Assembly (NCBI RefSeq): GCF_004010325.2
Contig: NZ_SADR02000028.1
Coordinates: forward strand, 1 to 64,000
Length of the DNA: 64,000 nucleotides
Source: Mesorhizobium sp. M00.F.Ca.ET.216.01.1.1
Lineage (GTDB): Bacteria; Pseudomonadota; Alphaproteobacteria; Rhizobiales; Rhizobiaceae
Reading direction: 5' to 3'
Positions 1 to 8,811 of the stretch are shown in pieces; positions within the stretch are counted from its first letter, which is position 1; every line of letters starts with the position of its first letter. Both the position numbers and the translations under genes were made by a program. The notes under the pieces were generated by a model. That model saw only the letters and a program-made list of their open reading frames with translations, made no database searches and was not told the origin of the DNA.

Positions 1-364
1 TGCCGCGCGAGGTCTTGCCGTCGATGGCCACCAGCGCTGGCGCGTCCGGACGCATCGCCGTCGCCCAGGACTGGAAGCAGTTCGCAAACAGCCCCGGATC
101 GATCCGGTTCATCAGCAACCGCAGCCAGCGCGCGCCGGGAATGCCGTGATAATAGGGCAGGAAGCGGCGCAGGAAGGCCACATTGTCCTCGCCCCAATCG
201 GCGATGTCCTCGAAATCATCGCCCGCCGCGATCGTGCCGCAGACCACCAGCAGCAGAACCTCAGACAGAGGATGCGCCACCCGCCACCCCTCCCGGTCAT
301 CCTCGATCAGGGCGAAATGGTCCAAAAGCAGCCGCAGCCGCGGCGTCTCCGATGGTTCCAACAT
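1..364 (-). CDS. ISAs1-family transposase, N-terminal part (cut by window edge)
   Basis: This minus-strand frame starts with ATG at 364-362 and stays open to the window edge, giving about 121 residues. The protein has the layout of the N-terminal associated domain of ISAs1/H-repeat transposases: an acidic leader, a hydrophobic stretch ending VVCGTIAAGDDFEDI, then the DWGEDNVAFLRRFLPYYHGIP region, and finally VAIDGKTSRG where the DDE catalytic domain begins. The product would cut and join the ends of its own insertion sequence. The terminal inverted repeats and catalytic core lie outside the window, so it cannot be said whether the element is intact. Family placement is from recognised motifs, not a search. 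Confidence 0.75.
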   Translation of the reverse strand, partial: MLEPSETPRLRLLLDHFALIEDDREGWRVAHPLSEVLLLVVCGTIAAGDDFEDIADWGEDNVAFLRRFLPYYHGIPGARWLRLLMNRIDPGLFANCFQSWATAMRPDAPALVAIDGKTSRG

Positions 365-502
365 GGCAGCGTCCTCCGAATCAACGCCGCCAACAGAATC
401 AGAACTGCCGCAATCCCGAAACCGCCATTAACCCGAGTTCAATGCCGTGGCCATAGCCCAGCCCACTTGCCTCTCCTTGGCCGCTCCTATATGAGAACCG
501 CC

Positions 503-622
503 ATGAACAACCGCGCCACCCCCGTCGCTTCCTGTCAGACCGGCTTTGCCGGCGAGACCGTGCGCGCGCTCGCCTCCACCCTGCTTCTTCTCGGCCTTAT
601 CGGCGATCGCCGGGTTCGCTGA
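503..622 (+). CDS. Leucine-rich leader peptide upstream of leuA
   Basis: A 39-residue ORF starts at ATG 503 and stops at TGA 620-622, 139 bp before leuA. Near its end come four consecutive Leu codons (ctg ctt ctt ctc), then Gly, a fifth Leu and Ile: residues ASTLLLLGLIGDRR. Clustered codons for the pathway's own end product are the hallmark of ribosome-mediated attenuation leaders, so this is read as the sensor of leucine supply for leuA. It is followed directly by an inverted repeat at 622-666. The function is inferred from position and codon content; no typical Shine-Dalgarno is obvious. Confidence 0.6.
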   Translation: MNNRATPVASCQTGFAGETVRALASTLLLLGLIGDRRVR

Positions 623-666
623 AGGAGCGCCCGGCGGTCGAACAGCCGCTCACGCGCACGCTCCTT
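622..666 (+). promoter_or_regulatory. Candidate leuA attenuator hairpin
   Basis: The 8-bp arms AAGGAGCG (622-629) and CGCTCCTT (659-666) are perfectly complementary and start at the last base of the leader stop codon, with a 29-nt intervening sequence. A shorter palindrome, CGGCGATCGCCG (601-612), lies over the end of the leader and could form an alternative structure. No run of T follows the hairpin, so it does not look like a textbook intrinsic terminator. Attenuation here may be structural or act on translation. This is a proposal from sequence only. Confidence 0.4.
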
Positions 667-761
667 GGCAAGTCACATCAAGCGAACGAAATTCTGGTAA
701 AGGCGCCGCTCGGCACCGGTCCGATCGAAAGTGGATCCGAGAGCCGCCGGGAGAAACGACA

Positions 762-2501
762 ATGAACGCACGAGAAGAGATCCGTCCAAATGACGGGGAA
801 ATCGGCAAGCATGCGGCGAAGGGCATGCCTGACGCCGCCCGGAAATATCAACCCTATCCGACCGTCGGTCTCGCCGATCGCACTTGGCCTTCGAAGGTCA
901 TCGACAAAGCGCCAATCTGGTGCTCCGTCGACCTGCGCGACGGCAACCAGGCGCTGATCGACCCGATGGGTCACGAACGCAAGGCGCGCATGTTCGCGCT
1001 GCTCCTCGACATGGGTTTCAAGGAGATCGAGATCGGCTTCCCGTCGGCCTCGCAGACGGATTTCGATTTCGCCCGCTGGTGCATCGAAGAGGGCAATGTG
1101 CCCGCCGACGTGTCGCTACAGGTGCTGGTGCAATGCCGGCCGGAACTGATCACCCGCACCTTCGAAGCGCTGAAGGGCGCCACCAACCCGATCGTCCACT
1201 TCTACAACTCGACCAGCGAATTGCAGCGCCGCGTCGTCTTCGAGAAGGACGTCGCCGGCATCAAGCGGATCGCCACCGACGCTGCCAGGATGATCACCGA
1301 CATGGCGGCGAAAGCCGGCGGCGGCTACCGTTTCGAATATTCGCCGGAAAGTTTCACGGGCACCGAGCTCGAAGTGGCGCTGGAAATCTGCAACGCCGTC
1401 ACCGAGATCGTGAGGCCGACGGCGGAAAACAAGCTGATCATCAACCTGCCTTCCACGGTCGAGATGTCGACGCCCAACATCTATGCCGATCGCATCGAAT
1501 GGATGTGCCGCAACCTCGACAACCGCGAGAACCTGCTGATTTCGCTGCATCCGCACAATGACCGCGGCACCGGCATCGCCACCACCGAACTCGGCCTGAT
1601 GGCGGGCGCTGACCGCGTCGAAGGCACGCTGTTCGGCAATGGCGAGCGCACCGGCAATGTCGACATCGTCACGCTGGCGCTCAACATGTACACGCAAGGC
1701 GTCGATCCCGAGATCGATTGCTCCGACATCAACCGGATGAAGGACGTCTATGAATATTCGAACCAGCTGAAGATTCCGGAGCGCCATCCCTATGTCGGCG
1801 AACTTGTCTACACGGCATTCTCCGGCTCGCACCAGGATGCCATCAACAAAGGCATGAAGGCGTTGCGCAAGGCCAACACGCCGCACTGGGAGGTGCCCTA
1901 TCTGCCGATCGACCCGGCCGATGTCGGCCGCAACTACGAGGCGATCATCCGTATCAATTCGCAGTCGGGCAAGGGCGGTATCGCCTATGTACTGCAGGCC
2001 GATTATGGCCTCAACCTGCCGCGCAACCTGCAGATCGAGTTCAGCCAGCATATCCAGGCCATCACTGACGCCGAAGGCAAGGAGGTGCCGGCCAGGCGCA
2101 TCCACGACCGCTTTCTCGAAACCTATGTCGATCAGCCCGGTGCGCGGCTGAAGTTCCTCGACCACCAAACCTATCCGGATACCGAGACCAAGGGCAGGCG
2201 CGTGGTGGAAGCGGTGATCCTCGACAACGGCAAGCAAGTGACCATCATCGGCTCCGGCACCGGTCCGATCGACGGTTTCGTCGACGCGCTGTCGCGCCAT
2301 GTCGGCGTGCCGATGTCGGTTCTCGACTATTCCGAGCATTCCATGCAACGCGGCTCGAATGCGTCGGCGATCTCCTATGTCGAGATGGAGTATCCCGGCG
2401 GCAAGCTGTTCGGTGCCGGCATCAACACCAACATCGTCGCCGCCTCGCTGGAGGCCGTGGTTTCGGCCGCAAACCGCATCGTTGGCCGCAAGGCCGGCTG
2501 A
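762..2501 (+). CDS. leuA: 2-isopropylmalate synthase
   Basis: LeuA condenses acetyl-CoA with 2-oxoisovalerate, the committed step of leucine synthesis in the cytosol. The 579-residue product has the DLRDGNQ metal/catalytic motif near residue 51, the HPHNDRG metal-binding motif, the GNGERTGN signature, and a C-terminal regulatory domain with GTGPIDGFVDAL, which would carry leucine feedback inhibition. It is the long (about 560 residue) LeuA type. ATG 762 is chosen because GGGAGA sits about 10 nt upstream; ATG 825 would give the more usual 558 residues and cannot be excluded. A leucine-rich leader peptide and hairpin precede it, and a 10-bp stem hairpin follows. Confidence 0.95.
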   Translation: MNAREEIRPNDGEIGKHAAKGMPDAARKYQPYPTVGLADRTWPSKVIDKAPIWCSVDLRDGNQALIDPMGHERKARMFALLLDMGFKEIEIGFPSASQTDFDFARWCIEEGNVPADVSLQVLVQCRPELITRTFEALKGATNPIVHFYNSTSELQRRVVFEKDVAGIKRIATDAARMITDMAAKAGGGYRFEYSPESFTGTELEVALEICNAVTEIVRPTAENKLIINLPSTVEMSTPNIYADRIEWMCRNLDNRENLLISLHPHNDRGTGIATTELGLMAGADRVEGTLFGNGERTGNVDIVTLALNMYTQGVDPEIDCSDINRMKDVYEYSNQLKIPERHPYVGELVYTAFSGSHQDAINKGMKALRKANTPHWEVPYLPIDPADVGRNYEAIIRINSQSGKGGIAYVLQADYGLNLPRNLQIEFSQHIQAITDAEGKEVPARRIHDRFLETYVDQPGARLKFLDHQTYPDTETKGRRVVEAVILDNGKQVTIIGSGTGPIDGFVDALSRHVGVPMSVLDYSEHSMQRGSNASAISYVEMEYPGGKLFGAGINTNIVAASLEAVVSAANRIVGRKAG

Positions 2502-2515
2502 TCTCGGACTATGAC

Positions 2516-2543
2516 CCGCGGAAACATGCCTCGGTTTCCGCGG
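2516..2543 (+). terminator. Hairpin after leuA
   Basis: A perfect 10-bp inverted repeat, CCGCGGAAAC / GTTTCCGCGG, with an 8-nt loop lies 14 bp after the leuA stop. There is no T-tract behind it, so it is a candidate terminator or mRNA-stabilising stem rather than a classical intrinsic terminator. Confidence 0.5.
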
Positions 2544-2673
2544 ATCATATGTTAACTCATTCGAAAATATCCGGTGGGGTACGCGATCGCATAATAAGTG
2601 TCTGCTTGTACAGCGGTGCAGGCGCTATATGATCACGCCTTGAACCTGTGCCGACTTCGAGAAGGATCGACAC

Positions 2674-4443
2674 TTGCAGCATGCCACGCCTGCCGCCCCC
2701 GCAGTGCGCGAAACTCTTGAGCGACTGCTTGCCAGCGAAACGTTCGGACGATCCGAGCGCGCGCGAAAATTGCTGCGCTATCTGGTCGAACGCGAGCAGG
2801 CCGGCGAAGCCGACAGGCTCAAGGGCTTTTCCATCGCCATGGACGTTTTCGGCAAGGACGGCGATTTCGATCCGGCGACCGATGCCGTGGTTCGGGTGCA
2901 GGCGGGCAGGCTGCGCGAACTTCTGCAGCATTACTTCGCCAACGAGGGCATTGCCGAACCGGTGCGCATCGCCATTCCGCGCGGCGGCTATGTTCCATCC
3001 TATGAGCTCAATGCAATCCGCTTGCCGGCCGAGTCGGAGCCAGTGGAACGCGCCGAGCCGGCCGCATCCGATCAGCCTGACAACCCCGGAGCGGGCGCGC
3101 ACGCCGCAGCGTTGATGTCCTCTGCAGTTCCCGAGGCAGGTCCGTTATTGGCGCGCCATCTCCAGTTCTTCTGGGGCGCGATTGCTCTGGTCATCGCCAT
3201 GCTGGGTGTGCTGATTCTCCGCCAGGGCAGCGGCGCATTGCTGACCAGCGAAGAAGCGGCTTCGGCGGTTGAGAGCGCAGTCGCAACCAGCAGCATAGTG
3301 CCGTCTGCGGCGGAAGCCCTTCCTCTGGTCTACATCTCCGTGAAGGCCGATGGCGCCGGGGCTGCCCGTGTTGCTGCATCGCTGCGCGCCGGCCTTGCCG
3401 GCTTCGACACGATCGACTTCATCGGACGTGACGCCGGCGGCACGCACGACACAGCCGCTGACGCCACCAGCTTCAAATTCGATGTCCTGCCAGGCCCGGC
3501 AGCGGGCGACGTCACGCTCGAGCTGCAGAGCGTTGCAACCGGCCGCGTGCTGCTGTCACGCAACCTGACCGCCGCCGATAGCGCGCCTGGCGCTGTCGAG
3601 GACAGTATCGCCAGCATTCTGAGTTCGACCATTCCCGCTGCCGGCACGATCTACAACTATATCGAACAGAGCGGCATTCAGACCGGCCTGATGGAATGTC
3701 TGCTGCTCAACGACAGATATTATCTCGACCAGAGTGTCAAAACCCATGAGGCGGCCTATCGCTGTCTGGAGAACCTGGCCAACCAGGATGCGAAGTCGTC
3801 ACTTGTCTATTCGGAGCTCGCGTCCTTGCATCTTGAGGCTGTTACCGATCACTACGCCTATCCGCCCGGCGCGACAGTTGAACAGGCCATGTCGTTCGCC
3901 CATCGCGCCGTGCAGATGGGGCCGACGAGCCCCTATGCGCATCGCGCCTATGGCTATCTCAATTCGCGCCTCGGCAACTCGGACGAGTCGATCCGCTGGA
4001 TGCGCAAGGCCTATGAGCTCAACCCTTACGATCTCGGCATGGCTGCCGCTTACGGCTACGGGCTGATTTTCGCCGGCAAATACAGCGAGGGAACACCGAT
4101 CCTCGCACACGCTGCCGATACCGCAAGCGGCCATCCGACGTGGTGGGATTTTGGGCTTTTCGTCGGCGAGTTCATGCTGGGTGATATGAACAAGGCCTCA
4201 ATTGCCAGCGAAGCGTTGCGCACAACGGCAACGAAATCGCATTATCTGGCCGCACGGCTGATCGGTGCGAAAGCCGCCGGCCGTGATCAACTGGCACGCA
4301 AGCTGGTGGACGAACTGACGGCCAAATTCCCGAAATTCGCCGCCGATCCGCGTGCGACGTTCGTCGAGAGGCGATATCCCGCCGATCTCACCGAGCGGAT
4401 GGTCCAGGCGCTGCGCGCCGCGGGACTCGGCAATGCCAGCTGA
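2674..4443 (+). CDS. Membrane-anchored winged-helix protein with TPR-like C-terminus
   Basis: A 589-residue protein. Residues about 8-110 resemble the N-terminal DNA-binding-like domain often found in rhizobial adenylate-cyclase and TolB-type proteins (RSERARKLLRYLVE, then DAVVRVQAGRLRELLQ, then IPRGGYVPSYE). One membrane helix spans about 163-183. The C-terminal half, about 330-560, is helical with TPR-like spacing (AHRAYGYLNSRLGNSDESIRWMRKAYELNPYD). This suggests a membrane-tethered regulator with a periplasmic repeat domain. The TTG start is chosen because GAAGGA lies 8 nt upstream. No partner gene is adjacent; exact function is unknown. Confidence 0.7.
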   Translation: MQHATPAAPAVRETLERLLASETFGRSERARKLLRYLVEREQAGEADRLKGFSIAMDVFGKDGDFDPATDAVVRVQAGRLRELLQHYFANEGIAEPVRIAIPRGGYVPSYELNAIRLPAESEPVERAEPAASDQPDNPGAGAHAAALMSSAVPEAGPLLARHLQFFWGAIALVIAMLGVLILRQGSGALLTSEEAASAVESAVATSSIVPSAAEALPLVYISVKADGAGAARVAASLRAGLAGFDTIDFIGRDAGGTHDTAADATSFKFDVLPGPAAGDVTLELQSVATGRVLLSRNLTAADSAPGAVEDSIASILSSTIPAAGTIYNYIEQSGIQTGLMECLLLNDRYYLDQSVKTHEAAYRCLENLANQDAKSSLVYSELASLHLEAVTDHYAYPPGATVEQAMSFAHRAVQMGPTSPYAHRAYGYLNSRLGNSDESIRWMRKAYELNPYDLGMAAAYGYGLIFAGKYSEGTPILAHAADTASGHPTWWDFGLFVGEFMLGDMNKASIASEALRTTATKSHYLAARLIGAKAAGRDQLARKLVDELTAKFPKFAADPRATFVERRYPADLTERMVQALRAAGLGNAS

Positions 4444-4552
4444 CTTCTAATCGCGCGTCTGATCGCGAAAATTTTACTGGCTATCGGACTGGACAAGGAG
4501 CAATTCAGCCACAATTCGGATCGCCAGCGATAACTCATAAATTTAGTTTCTC

Positions 4553-5356
4553 ATGATCTCATCCCTTTACGTTGCCGAACGGGGCGTCGCCCCGAAGACG
4601 GTCGTCTTCCTGCATGGTCTTGGCGGTTGCCATGATGTCTGGGGCGAGGTGATCTCGGCGCTGGCGCCTAACATACGGACGCTGGCCTATGATCTGCCAG
4701 GCCATGGGCTATCTCTCGATTTCCCGGCCAGTGGCTCCGCCAGAACGGCCGCTCGCGCCGTTCTCGCGGACCTCGCCGCACGCAGGATGAAAAGGCTGCA
4801 TCTTGTCGGTCATTCGATGGGCGGCGCGGTTGCAACGCTGATGGCTCTGACCGAGCCCGAAAAGGTCGCTTCGCTGACGCTCCTGGCGCCAGGCGGTTTT
4901 GGCATGGAGATCAACGGTCCGTTGCTGCGCCGCTACGCCGCCGCTGCCGACAAGGGCGAAATTCGCGCTTGCCTCGCCGCGATGTCGGGACCGCAAGGCC
5001 TGCCGCCGGAACGCATTGTGGATGTCTTCGGCGAGATGCGCAAACGTCCCGGTCAGCTGCACAAACTTGTCGAGATTGCCGCTGCCATGACCAGGAATGA
5101 TCGACAGGGCGTCATCCCGCGCGAACAGCTCGACACGCTGGACATGCCGGTGATGGTGGTTTGGGGAACAGATGATGCGGTGCTGCCATTCGCCCAGGCC
5201 GATGGCTTGCCGGCGCATTTCCACTTTCACCATGTGCTGGAGGCCGGTCACATGCTGGTCGAGGAAGCGCCTGATCTGATCGCCGAGATCGTCCGCCGCA
5301 ACATCAACCGCCGCGGCAGGCGCCGGCGCCCAAGACTTGATGCCGAGGTGAGTTGA
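4553..5356 (+). CDS. Alpha/beta hydrolase
   Basis: A 267-residue cytosolic hydrolase of the alpha/beta fold. The oxyanion-hole motif HGLGG is at residues 21-25, the nucleophile elbow GHSMGG places Ser88, the acid is in VVWGTDDAVLP, and the catalytic His is in EAGHMLVEEAP near the C-terminus. All triad residues are therefore present. The sequence resembles the acetoin-dehydrogenase E2-like or 3-oxoadipate enol-lactonase branch, but no pathway neighbours define the substrate. The next gene starts 86 nt after its stop on the same strand. Confidence 0.85.
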   Translation: MISSLYVAERGVAPKTVVFLHGLGGCHDVWGEVISALAPNIRTLAYDLPGHGLSLDFPASGSARTAARAVLADLAARRMKRLHLVGHSMGGAVATLMALTEPEKVASLTLLAPGGFGMEINGPLLRRYAAAADKGEIRACLAAMSGPQGLPPERIVDVFGEMRKRPGQLHKLVEIAAAMTRNDRQGVIPREQLDTLDMPVMVVWGTDDAVLPFAQADGLPAHFHFHHVLEAGHMLVEEAPDLIAEIVRRNINRRGRRRRPRLDAEVS

Positions 5357-5442
5357 CCTCTGCTACTGCTACCATCTCGCGAGTGCATTTTGCCGGCGCC
5401 TGTGTTAACTCGCAGTTAACCAAACCCGCGAGGCAAACGCCG

Positions 5443-6060
5443 ATGAAGGACGCAGGAGAGAATATCAGCTCGATCGATGAGTCGCGAAAGCTATCCGACG
5501 CCGTTCGCGACGTGAAGAACGCGTTCGCCGACCGCGACGACGTCGTCGTCGACATGCGCGAGGCGCATCGCATGCGGCTCGATCTGCTTGCCGCCGAGCT
5601 CGCACCTGTCTTCGCCGACGTGCCTGCAGACATGGACAATTTCGACTTCGCAATCTCGTCAGGTCTGCAGCCGCGCCTGTGGATCGACGCCGTCAGTCAT
5701 GTCGCCATGGGGCGCGACCGCCGCACCTATCGCTTCCTCAAGGACACGCGGGGCGGCCGCGTGGTGCTCGCCGAATCGACAGACATGAAAACCGTTGCCG
5801 ATCAGGTGACGCGCTACGTGGCCGAGCGCGTCGTCGAACGTCAGAGAATGCTGGAAGGCGCGGTTGAGCAGGCAGTCGCCGGCTTGAAACGCGCTGCGGT
5901 GCCGGAAGCCGAACCGCCGCTGCAACCAGCCCGGCGCAGCAGGGGCTGGTCAACATTCTTCGCCGGCCTTGGCCTTGTCACAGCCGGCGCCCTGGTTGGG
6001 CTGGCTGTGTCGCTCGTGCTGTTCTGGGACCGTATCGTCGCCATGAAAATCAGCTTTTAG
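5443..6060 (+). CDS. Conserved rhizobial protein with C-terminal membrane anchor
   Basis: A 205-residue protein from ATG 5443 (an upstream in-frame TTG at 5353 would overlap the hydrolase gene and is judged unlikely). The N-terminal part is soluble and mixed alpha/beta. Residues about 175-198 form a single hydrophobic helix (GLGLVTAGALVGLAVSLVLFW), so it is predicted as a tail-anchored inner-membrane protein with most of its mass in the cytoplasm. No catalytic motif was recognised. It is convergent with the phosphoesterase gene, overlapping its 3' end by 11 bp. Confidence 0.65.
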   Translation: MKDAGENISSIDESRKLSDAVRDVKNAFADRDDVVVDMREAHRMRLDLLAAELAPVFADVPADMDNFDFAISSGLQPRLWIDAVSHVAMGRDRRTYRFLKDTRGGRVVLAESTDMKTVADQVTRYVAERVVERQRMLEGAVEQAVAGLKRAAVPEAEPPLQPARRSRGWSTFFAGLGLVTAGALVGLAVSLVLFWDRIVAMKISF

Positions 6061-6991
6061 AGCTAACCAACGGAACGGATGCTTCGGCATCAACGCCAAG
6101 CTCCAGCACCTGCAGGTCGGAAGGCGGAATTGCCGGCCCGGTCAGGCCGCGTCGCGTTAACCTGATCTGCCAGTTGCCCTCTTCGCCGCCAATATCGAGC
6201 AGATTATACTGTGCCGGCGGACGCAGGCCGCCGGGCGCCTGCCCCGCGGCGGCGACACCGACCACAGGGATTCTGACGCCACGCCCACCGATGAAGAAAA
6301 GCGACGGCATATGCGAATGCCCGTGCAACACAAGTTCCGCCCCGTGCCGGTAAACGGTCTTGTGAAACAGCGCGATACCGAACAGCCGCTTGTACTGCGA
6401 AACCGCGCCGCGGACCGGCGGATGGTGGATCATGATCACCCGGAACAGGCCGCGCCTGGCCGTTGCATCGAGCATCTTGCCGAGCCTTTGCGCCTGGCCT
6501 TCCATAAAGAACCCGTTGGCCATGAACGGGGCCGTGGCGCGCGCGGTGGAAACACCGATCAACGCGACATTGCCGCGCACGCGCAAATAAGGAAAGGCGT
6601 TGCGATCGACCGGAGTGTCGACGCCGTCGCCGGTCATCCACGCCGCCCAGGACCGGCAAGTCTTGTCGAAGGCGCCCGGCACATAGGCATCGTGGTTTCC
6701 AGGAACGACAGACACGTCATTCGGAGAGCCCAGCGTCTCCAGCCAGAGTCTGGCCATCTCGATTTCGCCGTCGAGCGCCAGATTGACCAGATCGCCGGTT
6801 ACAGCGATGTGGTCGGGTGCACTGGCCTTGAGGTCGGCGACGATCGTGTCGATGACGGCATCGTGCATATGACGGCGCCGGTTGCGCTGCCAGTTGACGT
6901 AGCCGACCACGCGCTTGGATGCGAGATCGCGATAGGTTACATCGGGAAGCGGCCCCAGATGGACATCGGAAATATGCGCGAGCCTGAACAT
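6050..6991 (-). CDS. Metallophosphoesterase (calcineurin-like)
   Basis: A 313-residue protein with all the metal-ligand motifs of the calcineurin-like phosphoesterase superfamily in order: ISDVHLG (residues 7-13), GDLVNLA, VPGNHDAY, an isolated MIHHPP, and HGHSHMP. It would use a dinuclear metal centre to hydrolyse a phosphomonoester or phosphodiester; the substrate is not evident. The start is set at the second ATG (6991), which begins MFRLAHISDVHL as is usual for the family; ATG 7027 would add 12 residues without support. It is divergent from the Nudix gene, with only 53 bp between the starts. Confidence 0.88.
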   Translation of the reverse strand: MFRLAHISDVHLGPLPDVTYRDLASKRVVGYVNWQRNRRRHMHDAVIDTIVADLKASAPDHIAVTGDLVNLALDGEIEMARLWLETLGSPNDVSVVPGNHDAYVPGAFDKTCRSWAAWMTGDGVDTPVDRNAFPYLRVRGNVALIGVSTARATAPFMANGFFMEGQAQRLGKMLDATARRGLFRVIMIHHPPVRGAVSQYKRLFGIALFHKTVYRHGAELVLHGHSHMPSLFFIGGRGVRIPVVGVAAAGQAPGGLRPPAQYNLLDIGGEEGNWQIRLTRRGLTGPAIPPSDLQVLELGVDAEASVPLVSSKS

Positions 6992-7044
6992 CGTTCCTTC
7001 ATATGCGACACGCGCGCGGCTTTCCACTCACGGTTTCGCGGGTG

Positions 7045-7545
7045 ATGGCGAAGCCCGGCCCGGATCAGGCCTTCCGCCAGACCGGCTGGCCGGGGTTAAG
7101 GGCAAGGCTGTTTCATCTTTATTTCGTGCTGCGGCGTCCGATGACGCTCGGCGCACGGGGCCTGATCCATCACCGCGCCTCCAATTCCGTCTTCCTCATC
7201 CGCCACACCTATGTTCCGGGCTGGCAGCTTCCTGGCGGCGGCGTCGAGGTGGGCGAGACGCTGACCGAGGCGCTCGAGCGCGAGCTTGTCGAGGAGGGCA
7301 ACATCGAGTTGACCGCCCCACCGCTGCTGAAATCCATGCATTTCAACCGCCAGGCCAGCAGCCGGGACCATGTCGCCTTTTATTTGATCGAAAACTTCAG
7401 CCAGGCCGCGCCGAAGCAGCCGGACCACGAGATTGCCGAAGCCGGCTTCTTCCCGCTCGACCGCTTGCCCTTGGGAACGACGCCGGCGACGCTAAGGCGG
7501 GTCGCCGAGGTCTTTCAGGGCGAACCTCCCTCGCCCTACTGGTAG
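7045..7545 (+). CDS. Nudix hydrolase
   Basis: A 166-residue protein containing a complete Nudix box, G-x5-E-x7-RE-x2-EE-x-G, in GVEVGETLTEALERELVEEG. This binds magnesium and cleaves a nucleoside-diphosphate-linked substrate to release a phosphorylated moiety. The start is placed at ATG 7045 (MAKPGPDQAF). ATG 7003 would overlap the promoter space of the divergent phosphoesterase. The substrate cannot be read from sequence. The gene is convergent with the reductase gene that ends 2 bp beyond it. Confidence 0.85.
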   Translation: MAKPGPDQAFRQTGWPGLRARLFHLYFVLRRPMTLGARGLIHHRASNSVFLIRHTYVPGWQLPGGGVEVGETLTEALERELVEEGNIELTAPPLLKSMHFNRQASSRDHVAFYLIENFSQAAPKQPDHEIAEAGFFPLDRLPLGTTPATLRRVAEVFQGEPPSPYW

Positions 7546-7546
7546 A

Positions 7547-8536
7547 TCACGCCGCTTTCCTGAACCGTGCCCGATCATGCGGCGCGGCATAGTCAAGTTC
7601 CGGGCCGGCCGGCACGATCCGCGTCGGGTTGATCGTTTCGTGGCTGCCGTAATAATGCGACTTGATGTGGTGCAGGCTCACCGTGCCTGCGACGCCCGGC
7701 ACCTGGTAGAGATCGCGCAGGTAGTTGGATAGGTTCGGATAATCGGCGATCCGGCGCAAATTGCATTTGAAGTGACCGACATAGACCGGGTCGAAGCGCA
7801 CCAGCGTGGTGAACAGTCGCCAATCGGCCTCGGTGATGCGATCGCCGGCGAGATAGCGTTGTCTTGACAGCCGGTCCTCCAGCGTATCGAGCACCGCGAA
7901 CAATTCACCAAATGCTTCTTCGTAAGCCGCTTGCGTGGTGGCGAAACCGGCGCGATAGACGCCATTGTTAACAGCCGGATAGACCAGCGCATTGATCCGA
8001 TCGATCTCGCCGCGCAACGCTTGGGGGTAGAAGTCGAGGCTTGCATCGCCCCATTCGTTGAATGCCGAATTGAGCATCCGGATGATCTCGGAGGATTCGT
8101 TGGAGACGATGGTCTGCTCACGCTTGTCCCACAGCACCGGCACCGTCACCCGGCCTGAATAGGCGGGATCAGCCTTGGTGTAGATCTGATGCAGGAAATC
8201 GAAGCCGTAGAGCGTATCGCCGGAAGCGCCGTCTTCGGCCAGGAATGTCCAGCCGTTCGCGCCCATGAAATGATGCACGACCGAGACCGAGATTATCCCC
8301 TCGAGCTTCTTCAGCGCGCGAAAAATCAGCGTCCGGTGCGCCCAGGGACACGCAAGCGACACATAGAGGTGATAGCGGCCGGGCTCCGCCTTGAAACCGC
8401 GGCTGCGGCCTTCGGCCGGCGCACCGTCGGCGGTAACCCAGTCACGCCATTGCGATTGCGCCCGCACGAACCTGCCGCCGCTTTCCCCGGTGTCGTACCA
8501 GCGGTCCTGCCACCTACCTTTGACCAGCAAACCCAT
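7547..8536 (-). CDS. Glutathionyl-hydroquinone reductase (Xi-class GST)
   Basis: A 329-residue member of the YqjG/PcpF/ECM4 family, which uses glutathione to reduce glutathionyl-hydroquinones. It shows the family's catalytic CPWA motif in SLACPWAHRTLIFR, the WTFLAEDG segment and the C-terminal all-alpha GST domain ending NPTRIVPAGPELDY. The start at 8536 is well supported by AAGGAG 9 nt upstream; the frame is open much further upstream but without coding character. Likely a cytosolic detoxification or quinone-maintenance enzyme; no operon partners. Confidence 0.9.
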   Translation of the reverse strand: MGLLVKGRWQDRWYDTGESGGRFVRAQSQWRDWVTADGAPAEGRSRGFKAEPGRYHLYVSLACPWAHRTLIFRALKKLEGIISVSVVHHFMGANGWTFLAEDGASGDTLYGFDFLHQIYTKADPAYSGRVTVPVLWDKREQTIVSNESSEIIRMLNSAFNEWGDASLDFYPQALRGEIDRINALVYPAVNNGVYRAGFATTQAAYEEAFGELFAVLDTLEDRLSRQRYLAGDRITEADWRLFTTLVRFDPVYVGHFKCNLRRIADYPNLSNYLRDLYQVPGVAGTVSLHHIKSHYYGSHETINPTRIVPAGPELDYAAPHDRARFRKAA

Positions 8537-8811
8537 GCAGATCTCCTTTCGTCCTTGTGCCCCATGTAGGCGCAAAGCCGCCATGTCGAAATCGCCGGGC
8601 GCTGAACAGACCGTCAATCGCCGGGATCGGCAAACGGAACAGGGCCGATTGCAGCGGTCGAAAATTGGTGCTAGCGGAAAATCCGCATGTTCGACTTTGC
8701 TTTGATCCGGTTCGACCGACGACGAAAGGGCGCCCGCGCTTGATGAAGCGCTGACTGGCGGACGCTGCCGCTTGCAGCACACCTTTCCTCGTATACCGGA
8801 ACGCAAAGACC

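Noticed and set aside
1116..2348. 410-codon minus-strand frame antisense to leuA
   Set aside because: It lies wholly opposite leuA and follows from high third-position GC; its translation has no recognisable domain.
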